A model generated the notes under the pieces. The model was not told the origin of the DNA. It did no database searches and saw only the letters and a list, made by a program, of their open reading frames with translations. DNA of 64,000 bases from Hyposmocoma kahamanoa (lineage: Eukaryota; Arthropoda; Insecta; Lepidoptera; Cosmopterigidae), in contig NW_020653200.1 in the NCBI RefSeq assembly GCF_003589595.1, positions 6,208,337 to 6,272,336 on the forward strand, written 5' to 3'. Both the position numbers and the translations under genes were made by a program. Each line of letters opens with the position of its first letter. The first letter of the stretch is position 1. This document shows, piece by piece, positions 23,860 through 34,205 of this stretch.

Positions 23860-24156
23860 ATGCGAAAAAATAACAACCTATATATTATGACCTATTTGAT
23901 AATTATGACGGCGATCTATATTTCATGTGTCAGTGCGGCCAGTATCTTTACAACTGAAGTGGGGACAACAGTATTCGCATATCCTGATGGTTCCACTTGT
24001 GTTAAGCAGTGGAACCACGAGTATTTGAAAATCCTACTGGACCCACTAGTGGAACCAAGCAGTGGAACCAACAGTCCTAAATCTTTGAAAATCCTACTGG
24101 ACCCACTAGTGGAACCAAGCAGTGGAACCAACAGTCCTAAATCATATTATCGCTGA
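23860..24156 (+). CDS. Hypothetical small protein with leader and 20-aa tandem repeat
   Basis: A 98-codon open frame beginning MRKNNNLYIMTYLIIMTAIY, a hydrophobic leader with a plausible signal-peptidase site at VSAAS. It ends in two perfect copies of LKILLDPLVEPSSGTNSPKS encoded by an exact 60-bp tandem duplication (24024-24083, 24084-24143). I recognise no family. The leader, in-frame duplication and stop right after it make a real secreted peptide conceivable, but there is no promoter, splice or homology support and the surroundings are transposon-rich. Confidence 0.3.
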   Translation: MRKNNNLYIMTYLIIMTAIYISCVSAASIFTTEVGTTVFAYPDGSTCVKQWNHEYLKILLDPLVEPSSGTNSPKSLKILLDPLVEPSSGTNSPKSYYR

Positions 24157-24532
24157 TTTTTAAGAATAGTGGCTGAACCCAAAATAGTTCATTAACTTTG
24201 TAACACAGCTACATTTAGATTGTGCAAAATTACATTGTGAAAAAAGCACTGAAGTTGCAATTGGTGAAAATAAATACGTGACAACATGAACCGGTATGAT
24301 TCGTCGGCTTTGCACGTTTATGATCTGAGGTTATATATGCTTCAGTGGTTTTTAAACCGTCTTTGTTATGAATTAGGTAGGTTTTGAGATTCGCCGCTAT
24401 TCTAGAAAGACATCGATATGTTATTTGTATTCTTACACCGTTCAGCATAACTTCAATCTAACTGCCCTTGCATGTCAGTCTAATCTAATCATGTGACTGG
24501 ATGCCCATGTCCATAAGTTGAATGTTTAGTAG

Positions 24533-24835
24533 CAGTAGAGCTCCCTGTGAAAGAATTCGTCGAGGTAAGTACTGCCACCTTATCTATTTCTGCCATCAAC
24601 CAGTGATGTTAGTAGGTAAGAGTATTGGTTAAATTACAGGCACATGGGATTTGTCAACTTATGTCTGCATAACATAACATAAGTTGCACCTCAGGGTGAC
24701 GACGGGCGCAGTGGCATTGCCACTTAGAACTTTACGAAAGTTCTGAGTGGCATTGCAATTGTTATGGACAGGCGTGTAGCTTACCATCTGGCGCACAACT
24801 TGTTCGTCTTGTCACTTGACATTATAAAAAGAAAA
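24533..24835 (-). repeat. Repeat B copy 3
   Basis: Reverse orientation: GTAGAGCTCCCTG..., AATTACAGGCACATGGGATT, GTGTAGCTTACCATCTGGCG, CTTGTCACTTGACATTATAA. It contains an internal hairpin AGAACTTT-ACG-AAAGTTCT at about 24727. Confidence 0.7.
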
Positions 24836-25349
24836 AAGAAAAAGAAAACGGTACTGCCATTAAATGTATCGGCTTGAATCTTGATCAGCTACCTCAGATG
24901 TAAATAGCATATTAACTCGCTATTAGCTCGCAGTATAAAACTGATATTTATTTTCAAAACCCTACGGTATATTACAGACCACAGGCGCCCTTTCAACTAA
25001 CGGCGGCAGTGTAAAGAGTCGGAAACGTTAGTTTGTTCGAAAAACAAATGTAACGTCGTCGCCTGAATTCGCAATCCTCGTAACCTCCATTAATGTGAAC
25101 TTTTGAATAGGCACAAAAAACAGAATTACTAGAAATAATTATAAGACTTTATGATTATACCTTTATATTATAATACGAAAAAAAGGTCTAATTAATCGAG
25201 TTCTTAGGTTTTCGCGATTGTTACACAAAGGGAATGAAACTATTTTTCCGGATTTAAATTGTAAACGTTGGTTTGTTTAAAAAAACAAAGTCTAGGTCTA
25301 CTAGGTCTAATTAAATTTTAAGCTTTAGTTGTCCAGATATTAGGCTTGA

Positions 25350-25414
25350 AGAGTAATAATCTCAGTACAGAGTACTAAAAAACCGACCTCAAAAGGCATT
25401 CAACCCCTAGTTTG
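25350..25414 (+). repeat. Repeat A copy 9, left part (split by copia)
   Basis: AATAATCTCAGTACAGAGTA through AACCGACCTCAAAAGGCATT to CCCCTAGTTTG. The right part resumes at 26705 after the copia insertion. Upstream sequence (25306-25350, GGTCTAATTAAATTTTAAGC) is shared with the flank of copy 12 at 30543. Confidence 0.8.
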
Positions 25415-25567
25415 AAATGAAATTAACGTGGATTAATGAGGAAATAATAAAGTGCGGCACGTATCACATAGACATAGTTTTATATTTTATTGTCAACAGT
25501 TTCTCATTGCTATGACAACCAATTCAAATCTTATGGAACTAGATTATAATAGCCAGTATCTCCAACA
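25415..25567 (-). repeat. Copia LTR (3' LTR of the minus-strand element)
   Basis: 153 bp, identical to 26552-26704. It ends on the + strand with GTATCTCCAACA and is followed by CGCCCCTTT, the complement of the polypurine tract. Confidence 0.9.
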
Positions 25568-25676
25568 CGCCCCTTTAATCTAGTACACAAAACATTTCAA
25601 CATAAGCAATACAACATTAATAAAAATTTAAACAGTATTTCATTACTGGGATAGCAGGAAACAGGGAACTGTATCT

Positions 25677-26042
25677 TTGTCTTCCACGGAGGCAGAATAC
25701 GTAGGACTTAGTCAAGCTTCAAAGGAAGCACTTTATTTACAAAGTTTATTGAACAGTCTTACGATTGTGGATAGTAAAGCGGTCGTCATTTATAATGACA
25801 ACCAGTCTGCGCATAAAATTGCGACTAACAAAATGATGCATAACAGAACAAAGCATATAGACATATACAAATATCATTTTATACGGGAATGTGTTCTGAG
25901 TAACAAGGTTGAGATCAGGTACATGCCAACCGATAAAATGATAGCAGATGTTTTAACCAAGGCTGTACATGGCCCAAAACTTAAAGAATTTTTAGGACAG
26001 TTTTCTTTAAATATATATTATGTTAAGGGGACGAGTGAGTAG
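25677..26042 (+). mobile_element. Copia RNase H fragment, inverted relative to gag
   Basis: Encodes the C-terminal RNase H part of a copia polyprotein: SSTEAEYVGLSQASKEALYL, then NDNQSAHKIA, HNRTKHIDIYKYHFIRE and MIADVLTKAVHGPKLKEF. It lies on the + strand although LTR, primer site and gag of the host element read on the minus strand. Just after the ORF core stands AAGGGGACGAGTG, resembling a second polypurine tract. Confidence 0.85.
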
Positions 26043-26454
26043 AGTCTTTAATTGGTGAATCGATATCTGCCAACTGCTGTGCAAGGAACACTATTCGCGA
26101 GATGTATTTTACCATAGATTCAAAGTTTTGTAATCTACTATTAAAAAGATCTCGCTGAATGGAAATTCGTCGAACCCAGCCTTTATCTTCGTAAGCCTTT
26201 TGTAGGCTATTCCAGGCCTCCTTGGCAGATTTAGCATTGAATACATGGGTAAAGCACTCTGGTTCTAACAATAAACAAATAGTCGTTCGTGCTTTTCTGT
26301 CTGCATCACTATCCTGCACATCTTTCGAAATTACTCCCCACCAGTTTTTATTTTCCAAATAATTTCTCACCAAGAACTTCCAATTAGGGTAGTCTGACGA
26401 ACCTCTCAATTTCTGGATACCGCTTAAGCCGATTGAATTATTTTCGTCCGACAT
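26041..26454 (-). mobile_element. Copia gag N-terminal fragment
   Basis: On the minus strand from ATG 26454: MSDENNSIGLSGIQKLRGSS followed by DYPNWKFLVRNYLE and SAKEAWNSLQKAYEDKG, the classic copia gag start. It is truncated after LADIDSPI, where it meets the inverted RNase H piece at about 26030-26045. Confidence 0.85.
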
Positions 26455-26551
26455 AATTTTACAAAAAAAAATATTTCACGAATTTCACAACCACTTATTT
26501 ATTTCCTGCACGTAATTTTAGGTTAATTACTGGGGTTCTGGGCCCATAACC

Positions 26552-26704
26552 AAATGAAATTAACGTGGATTAATGAGGAAATAATAAAGTGCGGCACGTA
26601 TCACATAGACATAGTTTTATATTTTATTGTCAACAGTTTCTCATTGCTATGACAACCAATTCAAATCTTATGGAACTAGATTATAATAGCCAGTATCTCC
26701 AACA
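26552..26704 (-). repeat. Copia LTR (5' LTR of the minus-strand element)
   Basis: 153 bp. It is preceded on the + strand by GGTTCTGGGCCCATAACC, the complement of the primer-binding site, and followed by the target duplicate GTTTG. Confidence 0.9.
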
Positions 26705-26880
26705 GTTTGCCATCCTTAGAGGTGGAATACTTTCATTAAATGGGACCACTTCTAAGGTATCCTTTTTTCAACAAAAAAGAATCATCAAAATCGGTTCACA
26801 AACGCGAGTTATCGCGTAACATACATAAAAAAACATACAGTAGAATTGAAAACCTCCTCCTTTTTTTGAAGTCGGTTAAA
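26705..26880 (+). repeat. Repeat A copy 9, right part
   Basis: GTTTGCCATCCTTAGAGGTG through CATCAAAATCGGTTCACAAA to TTTTTTTGAAGTCGGTTAAA. Together with 25350-25414 it forms one uninterrupted family copy, with GTTTG duplicated. Confidence 0.8.
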
Positions 26881-28913
26881 AATTGGATGGCTTCCAGAAA
26901 CGGAGTTACGAGGTTTTCGAATAAAGCCGACGACGCGTTTTTAAATGTCTATCTAAACTGAGTTTAAATCAGTGACATAAAAAATATATTAAATTGGTGT
27001 TTAGTTGGTTAAGCATTATAACAATTTCATGATGATTTGTTGAATGGTGCATGCGTTGAAGCGGACCAAACAAACTCGCTTTTGTATTTATTTATACACA
27101 GGTAACTGTTGTGGGTAGATTTAAGTAACAGTAATATTAGTTTGTGGCAGATTATAAGCGGAAAGATACCAGGATTGACTTGGTAACTTGAGTTTTTATT
27201 TGCAACCTCAGCTCACACAGACAGATAAGTTACAAGCATAGATAGGCAAGTAATTATTGCCAAGGGTGACAAGAAGAAGACGGGATAACTGTATCTGCAT
27301 ACGTAGACTTACGGTAAATTTTGAAATAATATTTATTATTTACTTTGGTTATAATTAAATCTAAGAAATTGAGAGAGTTATTTTGTTCTAATTCTTTCTT
27401 ATACTTAATTTTTTACTCTATAGTAACAATACACAATATAAAATAATGCACATGTACATAATAATATGCAAGGACAAAAATAAAAAGTTTTCCATTTACC
27501 GCCATCTAGTGGCCAATTTTCAACTTCTTAAACTGTTCGGTTTACGTGCTTTCAAACAGTAAGGATATAATATAATATTTTTTCTAAAAACGTCAAAATT
27601 ATTACATATTTCCATCTTGGACTTATGTATTAATTCTTTTAAATCTCTAAGAAAGTTAATTATTCACTCTTCCTGTGTGCAACAAGTCACCTCCACGGGT
27701 TGCACCCATGTTGCACCGAGGATAAAAATAGCGTGCGAATTGCGTCATGCAATGATCTCACCATACTTACCAGAATATTCCTGTTAAATATATTTCATTG
27801 CAAATATGATATTCCAATGTGTACTATAGTTACCGTGAAATCAAGAAGGTTAGTCTCAACAACAAAAGGTCTTTAAGGTGTCCGCTTGTAGGTACATTAT
27901 AGAAGAGTATTTACAAGATATTTTTCATTGCAAAGTGCACTTTTCAATGAAATTTTCAATTGTAGCTAACAAGAACGTTGTTATAGATTATTAGATTGTA
28001 TATTTTCACAATAACAAAATAGGACGTAAAATAAACACTCCCGTACACATAATTCGAGCCATCTTCCATTTCAATCGTTGACTCATAATATGTGAAGTGA
28101 TTCAGATCCAAATCATATTATTCCTGTGATCACGCAAACGCCCAAGTAACGAAAATATTGCATTTTTTGGCGCAATATATTCTATATGACTAGAAATGGA
28201 CTAGAAAAATAAGTTTTTCATAATGATTGGGCCTGAAGCATGTAATTATATTTTAATTATAAATTTGGGCGTTTAGCGCTTTTCCTGTTGTGATTTGCTG
28301 AGAGATTAAATACAATAATTTAAACAATGTTTGACTGATCAAAAACTATGATGCAATTTTGGAACTGATATACTAAACCTCATTTCCAAAAGTCCTTGCT
28401 GAACATTTTTATTTATAAATAATATAATTCGATTATAACAATACTTTTGTAAGAATAAAAATGCAAGGTGACTCGAAACATGTGTCCGGGAGTGTATAAT
28501 ACACATTATTTAAATTTTACATTGTCAAGTAAAAATCATCAGTATTGTAGTAGTATTGAGTAAATATATCAATAAAATTTAAAATTATCTACAATTTAGT
28601 TCTTTTGCAGCGTCCGGTAATTTATTAAATAATGTAAGTGCTAACATAAATATTGTGAAATTCCAAATTAGGGCGTTGTTTGTGTCTTTAACATATCTGG
28701 TTTTTACTAAAGTTGCCTAGATTTTGTTTAACAAAAATACAGGGCTCATAAATGTACATTGCGTCGATGATATTGTTAATATCTTCAGTTCCCTATAGCA
28801 AGGTGTGAAACTCTCTCGCTGACCCACACCAAACATGGCCCTGAGTTTCGGGTTTTAAATTACGGCAAAATAACATATATTAAATAACATATAGCAGCAG
28901 CGTTTCCCCAGAG
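26881..28913. other. No gene seen
   Basis: About 2 kb, strongly AT-rich, without repeats I recognise and without coding signal. Confidence 0.6.
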
Positions 28914-29170
28914 CAGCCCCCGTAGCATGGCTACGCATGACAGTCGCGACACTCGCGATAAAATTGAAATAAGCGCGCGCTAATGGCTGTCTCAATCAGC
29001 CCCCGTAGCATGGCTACGCATGATAGTCACGACATGCACGATAAATTTGAAATAAGCGCGCGCTATTAGTTGTCTCAATCAAATCTAATTTAGCTAGCCA
29101 ATAGCGCGCGCTTATTTCAATTTTATCGCGCGCGTCGCGATTATCATGCGTAGCCATGCTACGGGGGCTG
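28914..29170. repeat. Foldback element: two direct units plus one inverted unit
   Basis: Units 28914-28996 and 28997-29081 both start CAGCCCCCGTAGCATGGCTA, then CGCATGA, and end GAAATAAGCGCGCGCTA. The stretch 29100-29170 is their reverse complement (AATAGCGCGCGCTTATTTCA to CATGCTACGGGGGCTG). The fold would give a stem of about 70 bp. Non-coding. Confidence 0.8.
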
Positions 29171-29256
29171 TAAGTAGCCCATATCGCCAGAGGTCTCATA
29201 TATACGTGATAAGAAGAAAGAGCCATTTTTTTATAATGTTATTTATATCAGATTTT

Positions 29257-29696
29257 TTTAACCGACTTCAAAAAAGGAGGAGGTTCTCAATTCGACTGCA
29301 TGGTTTTTTTATATGCATGTCTCACGATAACTCCGGTATTTGTGAACCGATTTTCATGATTATTTTTTTGTTGGAAAGAGGGTACCTCCATAGTAGTTCC
29401 ATTTCATTTTGAAGAAAATCATCCATCTCTAAGGGTGACTGATCACGCATGAACATTCATTTTTATAAATAGCGCCTAAATTTTACTTAAAGAACAATTA
29501 TTTTAATGGTTACTTTTGCTATTCTCCAATTCAAGGCGTTTTTCTCTCTCAATATACTTTGAGCAGGGAGAACCGATTTTTATTATCTCGTATAGTGTAT
29601 AGTGGCGAACTAGGGGATATTTCAATAAAACTTGGCAAATAGATGTAATTCCACATACTTTTGAGCTGGTTTTTTTGTACTCTGTACTGAGATTAT
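29257..29696 (-). repeat. Repeat A copy 10, full length
   Basis: TTAACCGACTTCAAAAAAGG to GTACTCTGTACTGAGATTAT, 440 bp. It lies immediately after the foldback element at 28914-29170. Confidence 0.8.
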
Positions 29697-29933
29697 TGAG
29701 CATACCTATTTACTAAGTTTGGCATTTCAGTTAATGTGACTTCCAGCTCAAGCGTCAATTAAGAGTAATGCCCAAAAATTTTGTGTCATTAATAGTTGGG
29801 GTGATTGTGTGGGTATACAGTAAACCCAACGAATATATTACGACACCTTCAACTATTTCGACAAGTAGAATTAGGCATGAGTAAGTTAGTAGTTAAAGTT
29901 AACAGTTCTGAGTCAAGAATACTATCAAATAAT

Positions 29934-30541
29934 AATAATCTCAGTACCGAGTAAGTACTAAAAAACCGACCTCAAAAGTTTCTAAAAATTACATTTATGT
30001 GCCAAGTTTTATTGAAACCGGTTACCGGAAATTGCGCAAACCCAGATTCATCCCCTAGTTCGCCACTATACGGAACTTGACACAGGAGATAATAAAAATC
30101 GGTACTCAGCCAGTTCAATGTGGATAGACTTTGTCGTCAAAGATATAATAGGGGCTATGTTCACCAGCGTTATAACCACGACCTGGACGACTAGTAGTTA
30201 AGTTCACTTATTTTCTTGATTCGAAGCTTATATGTTCTTGAATCAAGGTAGACAAAATCCAGCTTGGGTCTAGGATCATGTACGGGACTTAACTCAGGAG
30301 ATAATAAAAATCGGTTCTAAAGTACATATACTGAGAGAGAAAAACGCCTTGAAATGGAGAATAGCAAAATCAATCATAAAAATAATCGCTCTTTATAATA
30401 AAATTTAGGCGCTATGTATAAAAATGAGTCTTCATGCGTGAACAGCCACCCTCAGGGGTGGATGATTTTCTTCAAAACTAAAGGGAACCACTATGGAGGT
30501 ACCCTCTTTCAAATAAAAAAGAATCATCAAAATCGGTTAAA
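29934..30541 (+). repeat. Repeat A copy 11, interrupted
   Basis: Left part 29934-30105 (CTCAGTACCGAG to GGAGATAATAAAAATCGGTA) and right part from about 30285 (GTACGGGACTTAACTCAGGA) to 30541. About 36 bp ending GGAGATAATAAAAATCGGT occurs on both sides of a 180-bp foreign stretch (30106-30284) that I do not recognise. Confidence 0.7.
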
Positions 30542-30590
30542 AGATCTAATTAAGTTTTAAGTTTTAATTTTCCAAATATTGGGCTTGAAG

Positions 30591-30829
30591 AGTAATAATC
30601 TCAGTACTAAAAAAACCGACCTCAAAGGCATTCATCCCCTAGTTTGCCACCCTTAGAAGTGGAATACCTTCATTAAAAGGGACCACTTCTGAGGTATCCT
30701 TGTTTCAACAAAAAAGAATCATCAAAATCGGTTCACAAATTGAATTAGAGTTAACGCGTAATATAGATACAAAAAAAAACATACAGTCGAATTGAGAACC
30801 TCCTCCATTTTTTGAAGTCGGTTAAAAAC
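30591..30829 (+). repeat. Repeat A copy 12
   Basis: AATAATCTCAGTACTAAAAA to TTTTTTGAAGTCGGTTAAAA, 239 bp, with the same internal structure as copy 9 (CTAGTTTGCCACCCTTAGAA) and the same left flank, so copies 9 and 12 descend from one duplicated segment. Confidence 0.75.
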
Positions 30830-32829
30830 AACAGCGGTGTCATATTTTTTGGCAATATGGTAATGATCGTTAAAAACATCAAAGTTGTTGAATAAAATTG
30901 CAATAAGATAAGATTGCTACCGTACGAACTGCATGTATCGAAATATACCTACAACTGTACATAGTCGACACTGACTGCAAGCAGTTATCGCCGCGTCTCT
31001 AGCTCAGAAGCTCAGTGCATGGTGTCCAAGTGGAAGCGCAAACGTTACTTGCAACTCAATGTATTCAGTATAACATTAGTATTGAAATCATCAATTTTAA
31101 TTTGTCAATAAACTCATGGCTTGTCTCTAATTCCCGACTATACTCTGCTGTGACATCTGCAATCAAAACAAAGGTACCATTACAAAAAACATTTAAGAAT
31201 TTTGTGCAAATGTCAAAAAAGCTGTCGAGAAAAGTTTCACCATTTTGAAGTAATTTTTGCTAAAAAATTTTTTTGTTAAAAACATCAAGTCATCAATCAA
31301 TCAATCAATTTAGACACAAAAAATCATAACGTCAATAATGAATATCAACTGCTGAATTTGGTTCTCGGACTATCGTTCACATCGACTGCAGCCGACACTT
31401 GCAGTCACGAATGCACGCAGACACGCAGTCCATTTATTAGGAGCTTTAAAGTTATCTATCAACGCGTGAGAATTTTTTTCCACCTCGATTAAGGTGTTCT
31501 TGAAATGTTTTTGACAAATCGTTATATTCTATTTAACAATTTTTTCGACATTGTGTACGTACCATTTTCGAACTAACACGCGTCAATGTGGCCATTTTAC
31601 GTATGTTGCTTATCCGCACTCTCTACAGCGCAACACAAGAGTATTAAGAAATTTATGAAGTATGGACATTGACTTACAATTATATGGACGTCGGGTCCGC
31701 GCTAAAAAGTGTCCGCACTTGTAAGGCGCTAAAATCGTATACAGAGCGCGACACTCCGCTTTAGTCTTCATTTGTTCTACGGACAGCGCGATACTGCGAT
31801 GACATAATAATTTAAATTTGGAATGGGTTGACTTGGGACATTTTTTTCGTGGTTTTTGTATTAGACCCGTCGTCCATTTATTTGTAAGTCAATGAGTATG
31901 GACCAAAAACAACAAATAAAATTATCACGAGTAATAAAAGCATACTAGTTGGTGAGCAACAATTGAACAAGTTATTGTGCAGTTTTTGTTGAAGTCTCAT
32001 TGTATTTCACCTGCTGCTAAAACGAATGAAACTATATCTTAAGTTTTATAAGTAATCCAGGTACGTGCGTGACCATTCGTTCACATTTTTACGGTTTTAT
32101 TCGATTCAGTTTTTTTATTCGATTTATCGTATACGTTAAAAAAACGTAAGTGCGTTCGAATTTATCCGTTTCGTGAGTCAGTTTTCTGATATGGTAGAAC
32201 CATTGGGGCCGGAAGTTCAGCTACAACGCTCATAATAAGTTTCATGGAAGATAGACGACGACGTTTCAATGGCGGTTGTTTATAGTTATATAACGGCGTT
32301 TAAATCTGTGTGACTTTTGAACCCTCTGAATTGTGAAATGATGAAATAATTTTCTACAATTATTTTCGCATGTCAATGTCAGCTTTTAATAATGTGAATT
32401 CACCTATATGTGGCGCTACTTAATTTCTAAGTTACTTACATTTATTAATATTATGTAATGAACGCCTCGCGCTAACGGTGAAAGAAAACAATGTGATGAA
32501 ACTTTGCACGCCCTAGAAAGTTTGTGAATCCTTGGTGAATGGATAAAGCCCCTAACACTCATTGGTCGTCGTGAAGGATAATGCTTTAAACCTGTGACGA
32601 TGATGCTGACCTCCTTGATAGCCATCCCACCTCTTTGCTGGTTACTGGCCATTTTCATTTAAAATTTTGAGTCTTTCTCGAATGCCCCTTTCTTTCACTA
32701 TTCTTACGTTGGTTCGTTCCGTCATTACTTCCATCAAAATTCTCAAAACGAGAGGACGTGGTCATAAATAACCCTTACATGAAACTCAAACTTCACTTGA
32801 ATTACTGGTAAATCATAATATACGTATAT
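30830..32829. other. No gene seen (contains TIR element copy 2)
   Basis: Frames at 31015-31248 and 32416-32658 have no recognisable motif. The TIR element at 31667-31894 is the only firm feature. Confidence 0.6.
31667..31894 (-). mobile_element. TIR element (MITE), copy 2, 8-bp target duplication
   Basis: Same family as 1382-1666 but inverted and 57 bp shorter. It is bounded by CATTGACTTACAATTATA and TTTATTTGTAAGTCAATG, with perfect flanking AGTATGGA at 31659-31666 and 31895-31902. The interior shares GGGTTGACTTGGGACATTTT and AATCGTATACAGAGCG with copy 1 (reverse complement). Confidence 0.85.
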
Positions 32830-34205
32830 TCTACTAGATTTGAGTAAGGCATACGATAGAGTTAATTATAAAATCTTAGTTGACAAGCTCTATGGTCTTA
32901 GTGTAAGAGGTCTAACTTCTAAATGGTTTAAATCATATCTATAGAATCGACCCCAATGCGTAGAAATAGAAAATACTAACTTTAATATAGGAGAAATTGA
33001 ACATGTCAATTCTAATGCCATCTCTATCACCGGATCAATTCCTCCTGTGTGTTGTGTGCTGTGTGTGTATATAAGTGTGCTGGGCTGTATCTGTATCCTG
33101 TTTCTGCTGAATGTAAATCGTTGTGATAATGTATTGTTCGCGGATGATGTCTCCATTGATTTATCCTGCACATGTAGTAATTCAGTAAATAAAGACTTAG
33201 ATGCGATATTGGATTCAATCACAGAATGGCTTGATCACAACCTAGAAATAAATCTCAAAAAATTAGTTTACTTTACGTCCCGCCAAAAAACTGCTTTAGA
33301 TATCAACTACCAATATAAATTAAACAAATTATAAATTATAGATTCGGCTACTATGTTAGGTATCGAGATAGACACACATATAAATTGGAAATTCTACATC
33401 CAAAAAATATCGAGCTGTCTGTCTTCATTCACATCTAGACAATTAACTGTTACTAACCTAAAAACGGCCGTTAAAACGGCCCTTTCAGCTTATTACTCGT
33501 TTTCCCACTCGCGACTCGCCTATGGGATTAAACTGTGGGGAAACAGCTCTCACTGCCAAGAAATTTTTGTCCTTCAAAAAAAGTGTATTAGAATATTAAC
33601 CAGTATAGACCAAACAGATTCCTGTAAACCCTATTTCGCAGAACTTAACATACTTACCCTAACGTGCTTATATGTTTTTGAATCCTGTAAGTTCGTCAAA
33701 TAACATACAGACTTATACTATCCAGTAAAATTAATTAAACGTAATAACGGTTCTCGTAATAAATTTAAACTTCCTCACTCTGGCTTATAACTATTTTCAT
33801 GAGCCCCTCATTCTACATTAATAAAAATATATAATCACATCCCTAATTATATTAAACATTTAAAAATTTATATTTATTTAAAAAAATAGTCTCCGAAAAA
33901 CTATTAAAAGATTTCCTCATTAAAAAAAAATAATTTGGCTAAATTTTTTGATGATAAAAGTGTTTGATTAATTAATTAATTTAAGAAATATTTGTCTCTA
34001 CTACTAATTTCAAGTTACTATCTAATAAAAATTATAATAAGATATAAATGTATGTCAATTGATTATTTATTTAAGATTGAAATGTTCTTATATAATTAGT
34101 TTAATTTGCTACGCCCTTACTGGGTATCACGTGTATGTACTTACTATAATCTTAACCTTATTAACCTGTATTATACAGTGACTTGCAATAAATGAATATG
34201 AACAT
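32830..34205 (+). mobile_element. CR1/Daphne-like LINE, 5'-truncated, decayed
   Basis: RT starts at LLDLSKAYDRVNY (motif A, first catalytic Asp). It has an in-frame stop after WFKSYL, a degenerate SVLG stretch, LFADDVS (motif C intact), then MLGIEIDTHINWK, SRLAYGIKLWGNSS and LTCLYVFESCKFVK. Stops and shifts are scattered throughout. The 3' end (TGCTACGCCCTTACTGGG..., TTGCAATAAATGAATATGAA) matches the organisation of 3960-4125, so both copies belong to one family. Confidence 0.8.

Larger units (their letters stand above)
25415..26704 (-). mobile_element. Short rearranged copia element with identical LTRs
   Basis: Two identical 153-bp LTRs (25415-25567 and 26552-26704) are flanked by a perfect 5-bp duplication GTTTG (25410-25414, 26705-26709). 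On the minus strand the LTR starts TGTTGGAGATACTGG. Next to the 5' LTR (at 26551 downward) is GGTTATGGGCCCAGAACC, the initiator-tRNA-Met-half primer site typical of copia. A purine tract AAAGGGGCG abuts the 3' LTR. Only part of gag and an RNase H piece remain, and the latter is in the wrong orientation. It cannot be autonomous. Identical LTRs imply recent insertion. Confidence 0.9.
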
